Positions 26,473 to 34,511 of a stretch of DNA of 64,000 nt are shown piece after piece. Position 1 is the first letter of the stretch. Every line of letters starts with the position of its first letter. The notes below the pieces were generated by a model. The model was not told the origin of the DNA. It did not search any database and saw only the letters and a program-made list of their open reading frames with translations. The position numbers and the translations under genes are program-made. This stretch comes from Bacteroidota bacterium (GTDB lineage: Bacteria; Bacteroidota; Ignavibacteria; Ignavibacteriales; Melioribacteraceae): contig JAHJUE010000003.1 in the NCBI GenBank assembly GCA_018829205.1, forward strand, positions 1 through 64,000, read 5' to 3'.

Positions 26473-27582
26473 ATGCGTACACTAATATTATTATTCATAA
26501 TTTTTAATCGTATGATTGCGGGCAATCAGGGGGACGAAAAAAAACAATTCGTTGAATTTGATCTGCCTCCAATGATTTGGCTGAATGCCGATGAAAAAGC
26601 AAGGTTGAAGAATTCTAGGGCTGTTTATTCGAACCCTTCATTTACTGATATCTTAAATAGAGCTGATGAAGCTATGGGATTATTCCCTAATCCGGTTGAT
26701 TCAATTTTCTATGAGGGATATTTAAGCAACCATCCGAGACGGATTAATACTGTTAATCATTTAAACGATATGAAAAGTATCTATTCGTTGAGCTGGACAT
26801 ATTTAATAACCGGTGAAGAAAGGTACGGTATAAAGACAAAGGAATATTTGTCAGCATGGGTATCTAAATATAAACCGACCGGCAATGATGTTAATGAGAA
26901 CAAATTGGATATATGTTTTTTTGCTTTTGATGCAATTAAAGAATTATTGACCTTTGAAGAAAGAAGTAAAATAAAAATCTGGATTAGTGATATTGCTGAA
27001 AAACAAAAATTAAAATGGGATGTTAATTCAGGTTCCAGCAACAGGCACGCAAAAAGATTAAAATTAATTTATCTCTCTTCATTAATTCTGGATGATAATA
27101 ATCTTAAAGAATTTGTATTTCAGAAATTTAATACCCTATTAGAAACTTCATTAAATGCTGACGGAACTACGCGCGATTTAGTAAGAAGAGACGCAATGCA
27201 TTATAACGTTTCCTGTTTGTTGAATATTCTTGAAACAGCCAATTTATTGAGTATGGAAAATAGAAATTATTATCTTTATCAAACCGATTCGGGAGCGTCG
27301 TTAAAAAATTGCGTGCAATTTGTTCTGCCTTATGCAAAAGGTGAAAAAATATACAAGGAATGGGTGAATACTAAAATTGAGTTTGATAGAAAACGCGCTC
27401 TTTCGGGGGACGCATTTTATCAGCCGGGGAAACCTTGGGATAGATTTGAAGCAATTGATATGCTTATATTAGCTTCGAGATATGATAATTCCTTGCTTCA
27501 TCTTTCCGAAGAATTAATCCGGAAAAAATACGGAAACAATAATTACTGGATTTTTATATTAAACAATATCCTATCAAACTAA
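26473..27582 (+). CDS. PL5-like alginate lyase family protein
   Basis: A 369-residue protein with an N-terminal signal sequence and an (alpha/alpha)-toroid body. VNHLNDMKSIYSLSW, SSNRHAKRLKLI (catalytic-type His), and DLVRRDAMHYNVSCLLNI (Arg and Tyr) follow the order of the PL5/alginate_lyase family, where Asn, His, Arg and Tyr act in beta-elimination at uronates. Members cut alginate or glucuronan, and this distant sequence may have another uronate target. No good ribosome binding site precedes ATG 26473. It closes the glycan region; the next gene is a TetR regulator 134 nt away. Confidence 0.68.
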   Translation: MRTLILLFIIFNRMIAGNQGDEKKQFVEFDLPPMIWLNADEKARLKNSRAVYSNPSFTDILNRADEAMGLFPNPVDSIFYEGYLSNHPRRINTVNHLNDMKSIYSLSWTYLITGEERYGIKTKEYLSAWVSKYKPTGNDVNENKLDICFFAFDAIKELLTFEERSKIKIWISDIAEKQKLKWDVNSGSSNRHAKRLKLIYLSSLILDDNNLKEFVFQKFNTLLETSLNADGTTRDLVRRDAMHYNVSCLLNILETANLLSMENRNYYLYQTDSGASLKNCVQFVLPYAKGEKIYKEWVNTKIEFDRKRALSGDAFYQPGKPWDRFEAIDMLILASRYDNSLLHLSEELIRKKYGNNNYWIFILNNILSN

Positions 27583-27715
27583 GGTATTCTTAAAATCAAT
27601 TCCTACATGAAATAATCTTCCAATCTAAGAAATAATTATTTGATCTATTAATATGATTAAGTATATTAACACTGTTAAAAATATAATAAACTGTTAAGTC
27701 AATAAACGGTGTGAT

Positions 27716-28309
27716 ATGAGCAACAAAGAAATTCAGGAACAGAGAATGAAGGGTTACTTTATTCAGGCGACAAAAGAAATTCTAAAAGGTGAAGGTTTAA
27801 AATCTATTAGTGTAAGAAATATTTCAGAACGCGCGGGTTATTCTTACGCAACGCTTTATAATTATTTTAAAGATGTTAAGGATTTAATTTTTGAGTGTGT
27901 AGTCGATTTTCAGGATGAATGTGAAACATTTATAAAAAGTGAAACAAAAAAATATGAACCCGGTTTAATAAAAATTAAAGCTATAACAAAGGCATATATA
28001 AAATATTTTATCCAGTATCCGGGGATTTATGAACTTTTTTATATTGAGAAAACTACCGACCTTGCTCACAAACAGCCTACGGTAAAGTTAATTCATAATT
28101 TTCTGAACAAATTATGCGAAGAAGAATGGCAGTATTGTTTAAATAATAAAATATTAAATTCCGCAGAAGCCTCGGTTATGAAAGAAACCCTGCATTATGC
28201 TGTTATCGGAGCCTTGATTATATATATAAACAGAAGGCAGCCGGCAACTTATAAAGAGTTTTCAATAATTGTTGAGTCGCAGCTAAATTATATATTAAAT
28301 TTGGCATAA
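27716..28309 (+). CDS. TetR family transcriptional regulator
   Basis: A 197-residue regulator. The N-terminal helix-turn-helix is typical of TetR (SVRNISERAGYSYATLYNYFKD at about residues 35-57). The C-terminal all-helical domain should bind an unknown ligand and form the dimer. It probably controls its own promoter and the adjacent GIY-YIG-like gene, whose ATG lies 4 nt after the stop. The 8-mer ACTGTTAA occurs twice in the leader (27671 and 27690, 19 nt apart), which could mark an operator. Confidence 0.87.
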   Translation: MSNKEIQEQRMKGYFIQATKEILKGEGLKSISVRNISERAGYSYATLYNYFKDVKDLIFECVVDFQDECETFIKSETKKYEPGLIKIKAITKAYIKYFIQYPGIYELFYIEKTTDLAHKQPTVKLIHNFLNKLCEEEWQYCLNNKILNSAEASVMKETLHYAVIGALIIYINRRQPATYKEFSIIVESQLNYILNLA

Positions 28310-28313
28310 TAAA

Positions 28314-28667
28314 ATGGTAGATAAAAAAGCATTAAAGAAACAATACAAACAGACCCTGCCTGTAATGGGAGTTTATATTATAAAAAATAATATTAACGGT
28401 AAAATATTTCTCGGAAGCAGCTTGAATCTTAAAGGCAAAGAAAACAGTTTTCGATTCCAGCTTAAATCGGGTACGCATATGAATAGTCAATTGCAGAATG
28501 ATTACAACATATATGGTGATTCCAGTTTTATTTTTGAAATTATAGACACGCTTGAACCAAAAGATGATCCGTTCTACAATTATAAAGATGATCTTAAAGT
28601 ATTTGAAGAAATGTGGATTGAGAAATTGTCCCCGTTTGATGAAAAAGGATATAATAAAAGAAAATAG
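28314..28667 (+). CDS. GIY-YIG-like domain protein
   Basis: A 117-residue protein beginning with MGVYIIKNNINGKIFLGSSLN, which follows the GIY-YIG pattern (GxYxI then K-x-Y-I-G-S). The second motif is FLG instead of YIG, so its usual Tyr is Phe. RFQLKSGTHMNSQLQNDYN and EEMWIEKLSPF supply the Arg/His and Glu seen in the family. GIY-YIG domains usually cut DNA, but small stand-alone bacterial members are often of unknown role. It is co-directional and closely spaced with the TetR gene. Confidence 0.7.
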   Translation: MVDKKALKKQYKQTLPVMGVYIIKNNINGKIFLGSSLNLKGKENSFRFQLKSGTHMNSQLQNDYNIYGDSSFIFEIIDTLEPKDDPFYNYKDDLKVFEEMWIEKLSPFDEKGYNKRK

Positions 28668-28723
28668 TTGATATAATAAATTCTTGTTTTAATAAATATT
28701 TTAAATAGGTGTTCAAATATATT

Positions 28724-29419
28724 ATGAGAATTTTAATTATCGAGCATGCATTGCATGAAAGTCCCGGGATAATTCTTAACTGGATATCCGAGAATAAACA
28801 TTATTGTAAAATAGTAAGACCTTTTTTAGGCGAGAGTTTGCCTGATCAAAATGATTTCGATTTTTTAATAATAATGGGTGGACCTCAATCACCGCGGGAA
28901 ACGGATCTTTATCCGTACCTTTTGGAAGAAATTAAATTAACTCAAACTTCGATAAAAAATAATAAACATATTCTGGGTATTTGTCTCGGTGCTCAGATTA
29001 TTAGTGAGGCGCTCGGCAACAAAACTCAGAAAAGCAATTTTAAGGAGTACGGCTTTTATCCGGTCGAGTTTACAAAGGAAGCTTTGTTAAGTAATGCATT
29101 TAAGGATTTTCCTTCCAAATTAAATACTCTTCACTGGCATAATGATATGCCCGGATTAAGTGATAATTTGATAGTAGCGGGGAACAGCGAAGGATGTCAA
29201 GTTCAAGGAATAATTTATAATGAAAACATTATCGGGCTGCAATTTCATATGGAAATAAGGAGAGAAGATGTTGAAGGATTAATATTATTTGATAAAGAAA
29301 CTTTGCTGGAAGCTGACAAGTTTATAATGCCCGCCGAAGAAATAAGGAAATTTGATTTTGAGACAATGAATTCATTTATGAAAAAGTTTTTAGATAATTT
29401 TACAATGAAAAATATTTAA
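28724..29419 (+). CDS. Class I glutamine amidotransferase-like protein
   Basis: A 231-residue cytoplasmic protein with the GATase triad: C87 in GICLGAQII, and H175-x-E177 in QFHMEIRRE. The N-terminal MRILIIEHALHES and IIMGGPQSP match the stand-alone GMP-synthase-like GATases (YfeJ type) that have no synthase domain. The acceptor substrate is unknown. An in-frame GTG at 28709 is possible, but MRILIIEH is the usual family start. Confidence 0.82.
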   Translation: MRILIIEHALHESPGIILNWISENKHYCKIVRPFLGESLPDQNDFDFLIIMGGPQSPRETDLYPYLLEEIKLTQTSIKNNKHILGICLGAQIISEALGNKTQKSNFKEYGFYPVEFTKEALLSNAFKDFPSKLNTLHWHNDMPGLSDNLIVAGNSEGCQVQGIIYNENIIGLQFHMEIRREDVEGLILFDKETLLEADKFIMPAEEIRKFDFETMNSFMKKFLDNFTMKNI

Positions 29420-29450
29420 TCCAATTACATTATAAAAGTGAAATTAATTA

Positions 29451-29621
29451 ATGAAAATTAAAAAAACTCTTTGTGAGTTAAATAAGAAAGAAATTAAAGA
29501 GCTTGAACAGGAAATAATTAAACTGGTTAAAATACCAAAATTTTTATGCGAGAAATGCGTTAGGGTAAGTGCAGATAAAAAATATCTCTGCAAACCTCAT
29601 AAACTTCCGGCGGAAAATTAA
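29451..29621 (+). CDS. 56-residue zinc-ribbon-like small protein
   Basis: An ATG at 29451 opens a 56-codon frame ending with TAA. It contains an N-terminal amphipathic helix (KKEIKELEQEIIKLV) and then CEKCVRVSADKKYLCKPH, that is Cys-x2-Cys-x10-Cys-x2-His, a typical zinc site. The spacing and charge make a real small protein likely. Similar short CxxC proteins that I cannot name occur in related bacteria. No strong ribosome binding site is visible. The longer overlapping frame at 29569-29769 has no support. Confidence 0.6.
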   Translation: MKIKKTLCELNKKEIKELEQEIIKLVKIPKFLCEKCVRVSADKKYLCKPHKLPAEN

Positions 29622-29806
29622 TCTTTTTCCTTTTATCAAATTTATTATCTTTTTAAAAAATCTATTTTATCAATTATTAAACAAAACTATATATATTAAG
29701 TTTTTATTTTATAACGTACTAAAGGACTTAATGTCTTTATACGATAATAAGTTTAATGTTTTAGCTTAATTAAAATGTAGTTAATTAATTATTTCCCATA
29801 TTATAA

Positions 29807-31189
29807 ATGAAAAAATATCTTTCACTTATTAAAAATCATTATAAAAATTATTCCATTCCTTCCGCGAACAACCCGGAACAGGGTCTTCCATTTTGGCGGG
29901 AAAAAGTTCTTTTAAAAGTTATCTATATTTTATTTTTCTCTGCAATTATTGCATACATACCAAGTTTTATTTTAGCTATAATTAATGAATTATGGTCAAT
30001 TGCCGTAGTTGATACGTTTGTTTACCTGATTGTATTCTTTTTATATTTAAGAAAAGATTTATCGGTAAGATTCCGGGCTTTTACTATTTTAACTATTTCA
30101 TATATTCTCGGTATCTTTTTAGTAATTGTTGTTGGTCCTTTCGGTGCGGGATATTTATGGATTTTTGTTTTGCCCTTATTGGCAGGTACATTAATCGAAA
30201 AAAATTCAGCAACATATTTACTCATTATTAATTTTATCACTCTTATACTCCTTGGATTTATACAATATTTTGTGCACCCGATAGCTGTTGAAGAATTTGC
30301 ATTTTCAATCAGTTCGTGGATTGTAATTTCCGCTAATTTTATTTTCCTGAATATTATTATTACATTTTCAATTATTGTAATAATCAGGGGATTAGAAGAT
30401 ACATTAGCGAATGAAAAAATAATATCGGCTTCATTGGAAAAACACACCGAAGAAATAATTGCGGCTAAAGAAGAAGCCGAAAATGCGAACAAACTTAAAA
30501 CAGAATTTCTTGCCCAAATGTCGCACGAAATTCGCACTCCTATTAACACAATTCTAAGTTTTTCAAGTCTTGTAAAAAGTGAATTTCAAAAGGAAGCAAA
30601 CGAAGAATTGGATGAGTATTTTATTTCAATGTCGAACGCAGGAAAAAGAATTATAAGAACTATTGATTTAATACTTAATATGTCCGAGCTGCAGACGGAA
30701 TCATTTAAACCTATTAAACGAAGCATAAATTTATGTTCCGATATATTCGGAAACTTATTAAATGAATATAAAATTCTGGCGCATGAAAAGGGACTGAAAC
30801 TTGATTTAACGAATAATGCAAAGTATTGTACTGTAAATGCCGACGAATATACAATGAATCAAATTTTTGCGAACCTTATTGATAATGCAATTAAATATAC
30901 CGAGAAAGGGGAAGTAAATATCAGAATATATAATGAAGATAATTTTTTAATAATTTGCGTTGCCGATACCGGGATTGGAATTTCACCGGAATACTTAGAA
31001 AGATTGTTTACCCCGTTTTTACAGGAAGATAATGGATACAGCAGAAAATTTGAGGGGAATGGATTAGGACTTTCATTAGTAAAAAAATACTGCGAACTGA
31101 ATGATGCCGAAATTAAAATTGAAAGCCAAAAAGGTTCCGGCACAGAAGTATTCGTAATTTTTGATTCAATAATATTATCACACAGTTAA
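29807..31189 (+). CDS. Membrane sensor histidine kinase
   Basis: A 460-residue protein. Residues about 35-195 hold six hydrophobic segments, with no large periplasmic domain, then a linker coiled coil (ASLEKHTEEIIAAKEEAENANKLK). HisKA has MSHEIRTPINTI with H240 as the phosphorylated residue. The HATPase domain contains NLIDNAIKYTEKG, VADTGIGISPEYL and GNGLGLSLVKKY (N, G1 and G2 boxes). No response regulator gene is next to it, so the partner is elsewhere. The leader of about 185 nt is AT-rich and has no recognised element. Confidence 0.9.
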   Translation: MKKYLSLIKNHYKNYSIPSANNPEQGLPFWREKVLLKVIYILFFSAIIAYIPSFILAIINELWSIAVVDTFVYLIVFFLYLRKDLSVRFRAFTILTISYILGIFLVIVVGPFGAGYLWIFVLPLLAGTLIEKNSATYLLIINFITLILLGFIQYFVHPIAVEEFAFSISSWIVISANFIFLNIIITFSIIVIIRGLEDTLANEKIISASLEKHTEEIIAAKEEAENANKLKTEFLAQMSHEIRTPINTILSFSSLVKSEFQKEANEELDEYFISMSNAGKRIIRTIDLILNMSELQTESFKPIKRSINLCSDIFGNLLNEYKILAHEKGLKLDLTNNAKYCTVNADEYTMNQIFANLIDNAIKYTEKGEVNIRIYNEDNFLIICVADTGIGISPEYLERLFTPFLQEDNGYSRKFEGNGLGLSLVKKYCELNDAEIKIESQKGSGTEVFVIFDSIILSHS

Positions 31190-31371
31190 TAGTATATTAA
31201 ATTTCCCGCCAAAACTGACTAATAGAAATATTTAATTAAGAAATAATAAATTGCAGAGTTTAACTGTAATTTTTATTTTAATACAAATGAAGTCAATATT
31301 ATAAACTATTTTATACAAGAATGTTAAAACCATTTTATAAGTTTCTAATTAATTACTAAAGGAAATATCTT

Positions 31372-31914
31372 ATCAAAAAATATATAGCGTTTCTCAGAGC
31401 AATAAATGTCGGCGGAAGAAATATAAAAATGGATCTTCTAAAAAAGTATTTTGAAGAAATGAAATTTAAAAATATTGAGACATATATCGCCAGCGGAAAC
31501 ATTATATTCGAATGCGATTTAAAAAACGAACAAATTATTGAGAATAGAATAGAAAATCATCTTTTAAAATCTTTAGGTTATATTGTCGATGCTTTTGTTC
31601 GTACAATATCGCAAGTGAAAAACATTGCTGAATATAAGCCGTTTAATGAATTAGAATTATCTTCTGCGAAAGCATTAAATGTTGCTTTTTTAAAAGAACC
31701 GCTAGTCGAGGAACAAAAAAATAAATTAGAATCCTTACAATCCGAAATAGATTTTTTCCATGCAAACGGGAAGGAAGTTTATTGGCTTTGCAAAAAGAAG
31801 CAAAGTGAATCACTATTCTCAAACTCAGTTTTTGAAAAATCGCTAAAAACCAAGGCTACTTTCCGCGGAATAAATACTGTTCACAAACTCGCCTCAAAAT
31901 ATTCAATTCTCTAA
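31372..31914 (+). CDS. DUF1697 family protein with apparent ATC start codon
   Basis: DUF1697 proteins begin with a conserved YIAFLRAINVGGRN-type segment. In this sequence that segment is encoded from 31381, upstream of the first ATG in frame (31429), which would delete it. The frame is open back to the TAA at 31357 and holds no ATG, GTG or TTG before 31429. AAAGGAAA at 31358-31365 is about 7 nt upstream of ATC at 31372, so ATC is the best initiation site, giving 180 residues, the usual family length. Function of DUF1697 is unknown. If ATC is a mutation, the gene would be weakly translated or inactive. Confidence 0.75.
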   Translation: MKKYIAFLRAINVGGRNIKMDLLKKYFEEMKFKNIETYIASGNIIFECDLKNEQIIENRIENHLLKSLGYIVDAFVRTISQVKNIAEYKPFNELELSSAKALNVAFLKEPLVEEQKNKLESLQSEIDFFHANGKEVYWLCKKKQSESLFSNSVFEKSLKTKATFRGINTVHKLASKYSIL

Positions 31915-31954
31915 TTCTATACGTGAAAGTGTATTCACAAGTTATAAAAAATAC

Positions 31955-31983
31955 TTGACATCTTAATATATGTATTGTATTTT
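31955..31983 (+). promoter_or_regulatory. Predicted sigma-70-like promoter of the ArsR operon
   Basis: TTGACA at 31955-31960 is a perfect -35 box. With a 17-nt spacer comes TATTTT at 31978-31983, a moderate -10 box. It is 44-73 nt upstream of the ArsR-family gene and directly precedes a palindrome that would suit repressor binding. Confidence 0.6.
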
Positions 31984-31988
31984 ACCAC

Positions 31989-32004
31989 TTAGTTAATTAA
32001 CCAA
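31989..32004. promoter_or_regulatory. Predicted ArsR operator palindrome
   Basis: The 16-nt sequence TTAGTTAATTAACCAA is a dyad with a single mismatch, centred between 31996 and 31997. It lies just past the predicted -10 box and 23 nt before the ArsR-family ATG, so it is well placed for autorepression. ArsR-type repressors bind such AT-rich dyads; the assignment is inference from position and symmetry. Confidence 0.45.
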
Positions 32005-32026
32005 TGAGTAAAATAAAAATATAATC

Positions 32027-32362
32027 ATGGATAATTTAAGCAGTACTTTCGCGGCTCTTGCTGATCCGACACGCAGAGCCATTCTTGCCAGACTTAGTTC
32101 CGGGCAAGCTACAGTAAACGAACTAGCGGAGCCTTTTAATATTAGTCTGCCTGGAATTTCTAAACATATTAAGGTATTGGAAAAAGCCGGTTTAATTATA
32201 CGCGGAAAGGAAGCACAATGGCGGCCGTGTACATTAAAGCCCGAGGTATTAAAAGAAGCAGCTGAGTGGATTGAGCATTACAGAAAACATTGGGAAGAAA
32301 GTTTTGACAGGCTCGATATTTATTTAAAACAAATTCAATCAAAGGAGAAGAAAAATGAGTGA
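32027..32362 (+). CDS. ArsR family winged-helix repressor
   Basis: A 111-residue DNA-binding protein with the motif ALADPTRRAILARL and recognition helix LPGISKHIKVLEKAGLI, typical of the ArsR group that is paired with SRPBCC proteins. It has no CxCxx(C) metal site. The following SRPBCC gene starts inside its last codons (8 nt overlap), so the two are translationally coupled. Likely binds the operator just upstream and controls this operon. The inducer is unknown. Confidence 0.9.
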   Translation: MDNLSSTFAALADPTRRAILARLSSGQATVNELAEPFNISLPGISKHIKVLEKAGLIIRGKEAQWRPCTLKPEVLKEAAEWIEHYRKHWEESFDRLDIYLKQIQSKEKKNE

Positions 32363-32849
32363 TATAAATTCAGGTTCCTCAAAAAATCAAAACGGACTTA
32401 CAATAACAAGAATTTTTGACGCGCCGAAAGAATTAGTATGGAAAGCTTGGACAGATCCCGAACATATTAAACAATGGTGGGGACCCAAAGATTATAATTC
32501 GCCTTCTTGTTCTGCTGATTTTAGGATTGGAGGCAAAATGCATTTCTGCATGAAATCGAAAATTGACGGAATGGAAATATGGAGTACCGGAGTTTATAAA
32601 GAAATTATTCCTTTTGAAAAAATTGTTATGACTGATTGTTTTGCTGATGAAAAGGGAAATGTTGTACCTTCAACCTATTATAAAATGGAAGGCATTCCCC
32701 TTGAAATGCTGATAACAGTAACATTTGAGAATTATGAAGGCAAAACTAAAATGACATTAGTTCACTCAGGACTTCCTGAAGATCATTCAAAAGATGCTAA
32801 CATTGGCTGGAACGAATCTCTTGATAAACTTGAAGCAAGTCTTAAGTAA
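32355..32849 (+). CDS. SRPBCC/AHSA1 domain protein, coupled to ArsR
   Basis: A 164-residue SRPBCC protein with the usual opening (LTITRIFDAPKELVWKAWTDPEHIKQWWGP) and a final helix (GWNESLDKLEASLK). The fold encloses a hydrophobic pocket for a small ligand. Known members include Aha1-like and polyketide-cyclase-like proteins; no catalytic residue can be assigned. A good GGAG precedes ATG 32355. It is the first of four SRPBCC genes within 6 kb. Confidence 0.88.
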   Translation: MSDINSGSSKNQNGLTITRIFDAPKELVWKAWTDPEHIKQWWGPKDYNSPSCSADFRIGGKMHFCMKSKIDGMEIWSTGVYKEIIPFEKIVMTDCFADEKGNVVPSTYYKMEGIPLEMLITVTFENYEGKTKMTLVHSGLPEDHSKDANIGWNESLDKLEASLK

Positions 32850-32880
32850 AAATTATTATTGAAATAATGGGAATTATTAT

Positions 32881-33528
32881 ATGCAAAAGTTACGTGTTGA
32901 AAGTTTTTCAATATCAATAGACGGGTATGGAGCCGGTCCTAATCAAAGCCTCGAAAACCCTTTGGGGATTGGAGGAAAGGAACTGCATAATTGGGTTTTC
33001 CCGACAGAAACTTTTCAGCAGGTGCACGGAAAAGGCGGCGGTGTAACCGGAATTGATGATGATTTTGCGTCGCGCGGTTTTGCTAATGTAGGGGCGTGGA
33101 TTCTTGGACGCAATATGTTTGCTCCGTCAAGAGGTCCATGGCAAGATGAAAATTGGAAAGGCTGGTGGGGAAACAACCCTCCGTATCATTGCCCGGTTTT
33201 TATTTTAACAAATCATGCACGCAAATCAATTGAAATGGAAGGCGGTACAATCTTTCATTTTGTAAATGATGATATACATGCTGTACTAGAACGCGCTTTT
33301 GATTTGGCAGAAGGAAAAGATGTGAGAATCGGCGGAGGGATTAATACAATCCGGCAATATCTCAATGCAAAATTAATAGATGAAATGCACATTGCAGTTT
33401 CACCTGTTTTTTTAGGGTCGGGAGAAAACCTTTTCGCAAACATGGATTTGTTATCTCTTGGTTATAAAATTGCAGATTATAAAGCCTCTGAAAACGCAAC
33501 ACACTTAATTATCAAAAAAGAAAATTAA
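32881..33528 (+). CDS. Dihydrofolate-reductase-like (RibD C-terminal fold) protein
   Basis: A 215-residue protein with the RibD_C/DHFR-like pattern: KLRVESFSISIDGYGAG, FANVGAWILGRNMF, DVRIGGGINTIRQYLNA (dinucleotide-binding turn) and AVSPVFLGSGENLF. Members bind NADPH and reduce unknown substrates. The gene follows the SRPBCC gene by 31 nt and probably belongs to the same operon. Confidence 0.83.
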   Translation: MQKLRVESFSISIDGYGAGPNQSLENPLGIGGKELHNWVFPTETFQQVHGKGGGVTGIDDDFASRGFANVGAWILGRNMFAPSRGPWQDENWKGWWGNNPPYHCPVFILTNHARKSIEMEGGTIFHFVNDDIHAVLERAFDLAEGKDVRIGGGINTIRQYLNAKLIDEMHIAVSPVFLGSGENLFANMDLLSLGYKIADYKASENATHLIIKKEN

Positions 33529-33543
33529 AAATAGGTTTCTGTT

Positions 33544-34017
33544 TTGAATGATGAAAACATAAATTCACATATGACAACACAAAATGAAATCATAACTACA
33601 AGAATATTTGAATCTGATAAAGAAACTGTATTTAAAATGTGGAGCGATTCTCAATATTTAGCGCAGTGGTGGGGACCGAAAGATTTTAAAAATACTTTTC
33701 ATCAATTTGAGTTTAAGCCCGGCGGTGTTTGGAGTTCTACCTTTCACAGTCCGGACGGAACAGATTACGAAAACAAAAATGTTTTTGTGGAAATTATAAA
33801 AAATGAATTAATTGTATTTGATCACTTTACCGGACATAATTTTAGAATTACCGCAGTGTTTGAAGATAAAAAAGGTAAAACAAAACTTACCTGGAAAATG
33901 GTATTTGAGTCGGCTGAAGAATATAAAAAAGTTAAATCAATAGTTGCAGAAGCAAATGAACAAAACTTTGACAGACTTGAATCACTTTTAAAAAATAAAA
34001 TAAATATAAATAATTAA
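33544..34017 (+). CDS. SRPBCC/AHSA1 domain protein
   Basis: A 157-residue paralogue of the neighbouring SRPBCC proteins, with ESDKETVFKMWSDSQYLAQWWGPKDF and FKPGGVWSSTFHSPDG. It probably starts at TTG 33544 with AGGT upstream; an ATG at 33571 is also possible. It lies 15 nt after the DHFR-like gene and 14 nt before another SRPBCC gene. Confidence 0.82.
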   Translation: MNDENINSHMTTQNEIITTRIFESDKETVFKMWSDSQYLAQWWGPKDFKNTFHQFEFKPGGVWSSTFHSPDGTDYENKNVFVEIIKNELIVFDHFTGHNFRITAVFEDKKGKTKLTWKMVFESAEEYKKVKSIVAEANEQNFDRLESLLKNKININN

Positions 34018-34031
34018 TATTTGAGGGCGAT

Positions 34032-34505
34032 ATGAACAAAGATACATTACTGGAAATTTCAGAAAAGGATATATCGGCAATACGTTTTTTGAAGGCACCC
34101 CGCAAACTTGTTTGGGAAATGTGGACAAATCCCGAACACATTACACATTGGTGGGGACCAGACGGTTTTTCAACAACAACTTTTAAAATGGAAATAAAAC
34201 CCGGCGGAGTTTGGCGGTTTGTTATGCACGATCCAGGCGGAAGAGATTTTCAAAATAAAATTATTTATATAGATGTTGTTGAACAAAAACTGCTGGTTTA
34301 CAAACACAGCGGCGCGGAAGATACCGAAGATATTCATTTTCATGTAACTGTATCTTTTGAAGATGATGGTGACAATACGAAAATTACAATGAAAATGGTT
34401 TTTGAAACTTCTGAAGAGCTAGAAAGAGTTAAAAAAGAATTCGGCGCAGTTGAAGGTTTAAGACAAACTTTATCCCGCCTCGGTGAATATTTATTACAAC
34501 TGTAA
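34032..34505 (+). CDS. SRPBCC/AHSA1 domain protein
   Basis: A 157-residue SRPBCC protein (FLKAPRKLVWEMWTNPEHITHWWGPDGF, EIKPGGVWRFVMHDPGG), closest to the gene just upstream, which implies a recent tandem duplication. TTGAGGGCGAT provides a usable ribosome binding site. It is the last gene of the rightward run; the next gene is convergent. Confidence 0.83.
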   Translation: MNKDTLLEISEKDISAIRFLKAPRKLVWEMWTNPEHITHWWGPDGFSTTTFKMEIKPGGVWRFVMHDPGGRDFQNKIIYIDVVEQKLLVYKHSGAEDTEDIHFHVTVSFEDDGDNTKITMKMVFETSEELERVKKEFGAVEGLRQTLSRLGEYLLQL

Positions 34506-34511
34506 AATTTA

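Noticed and set aside
29569-29769. Open frame of 66 codons overlapping the small zinc-ribbon gene
   Set aside because: It is low-complexity and hydrophobic without a recognised motif or ribosome binding site; the overlapping frame with CxxC/CxxH is better supported.
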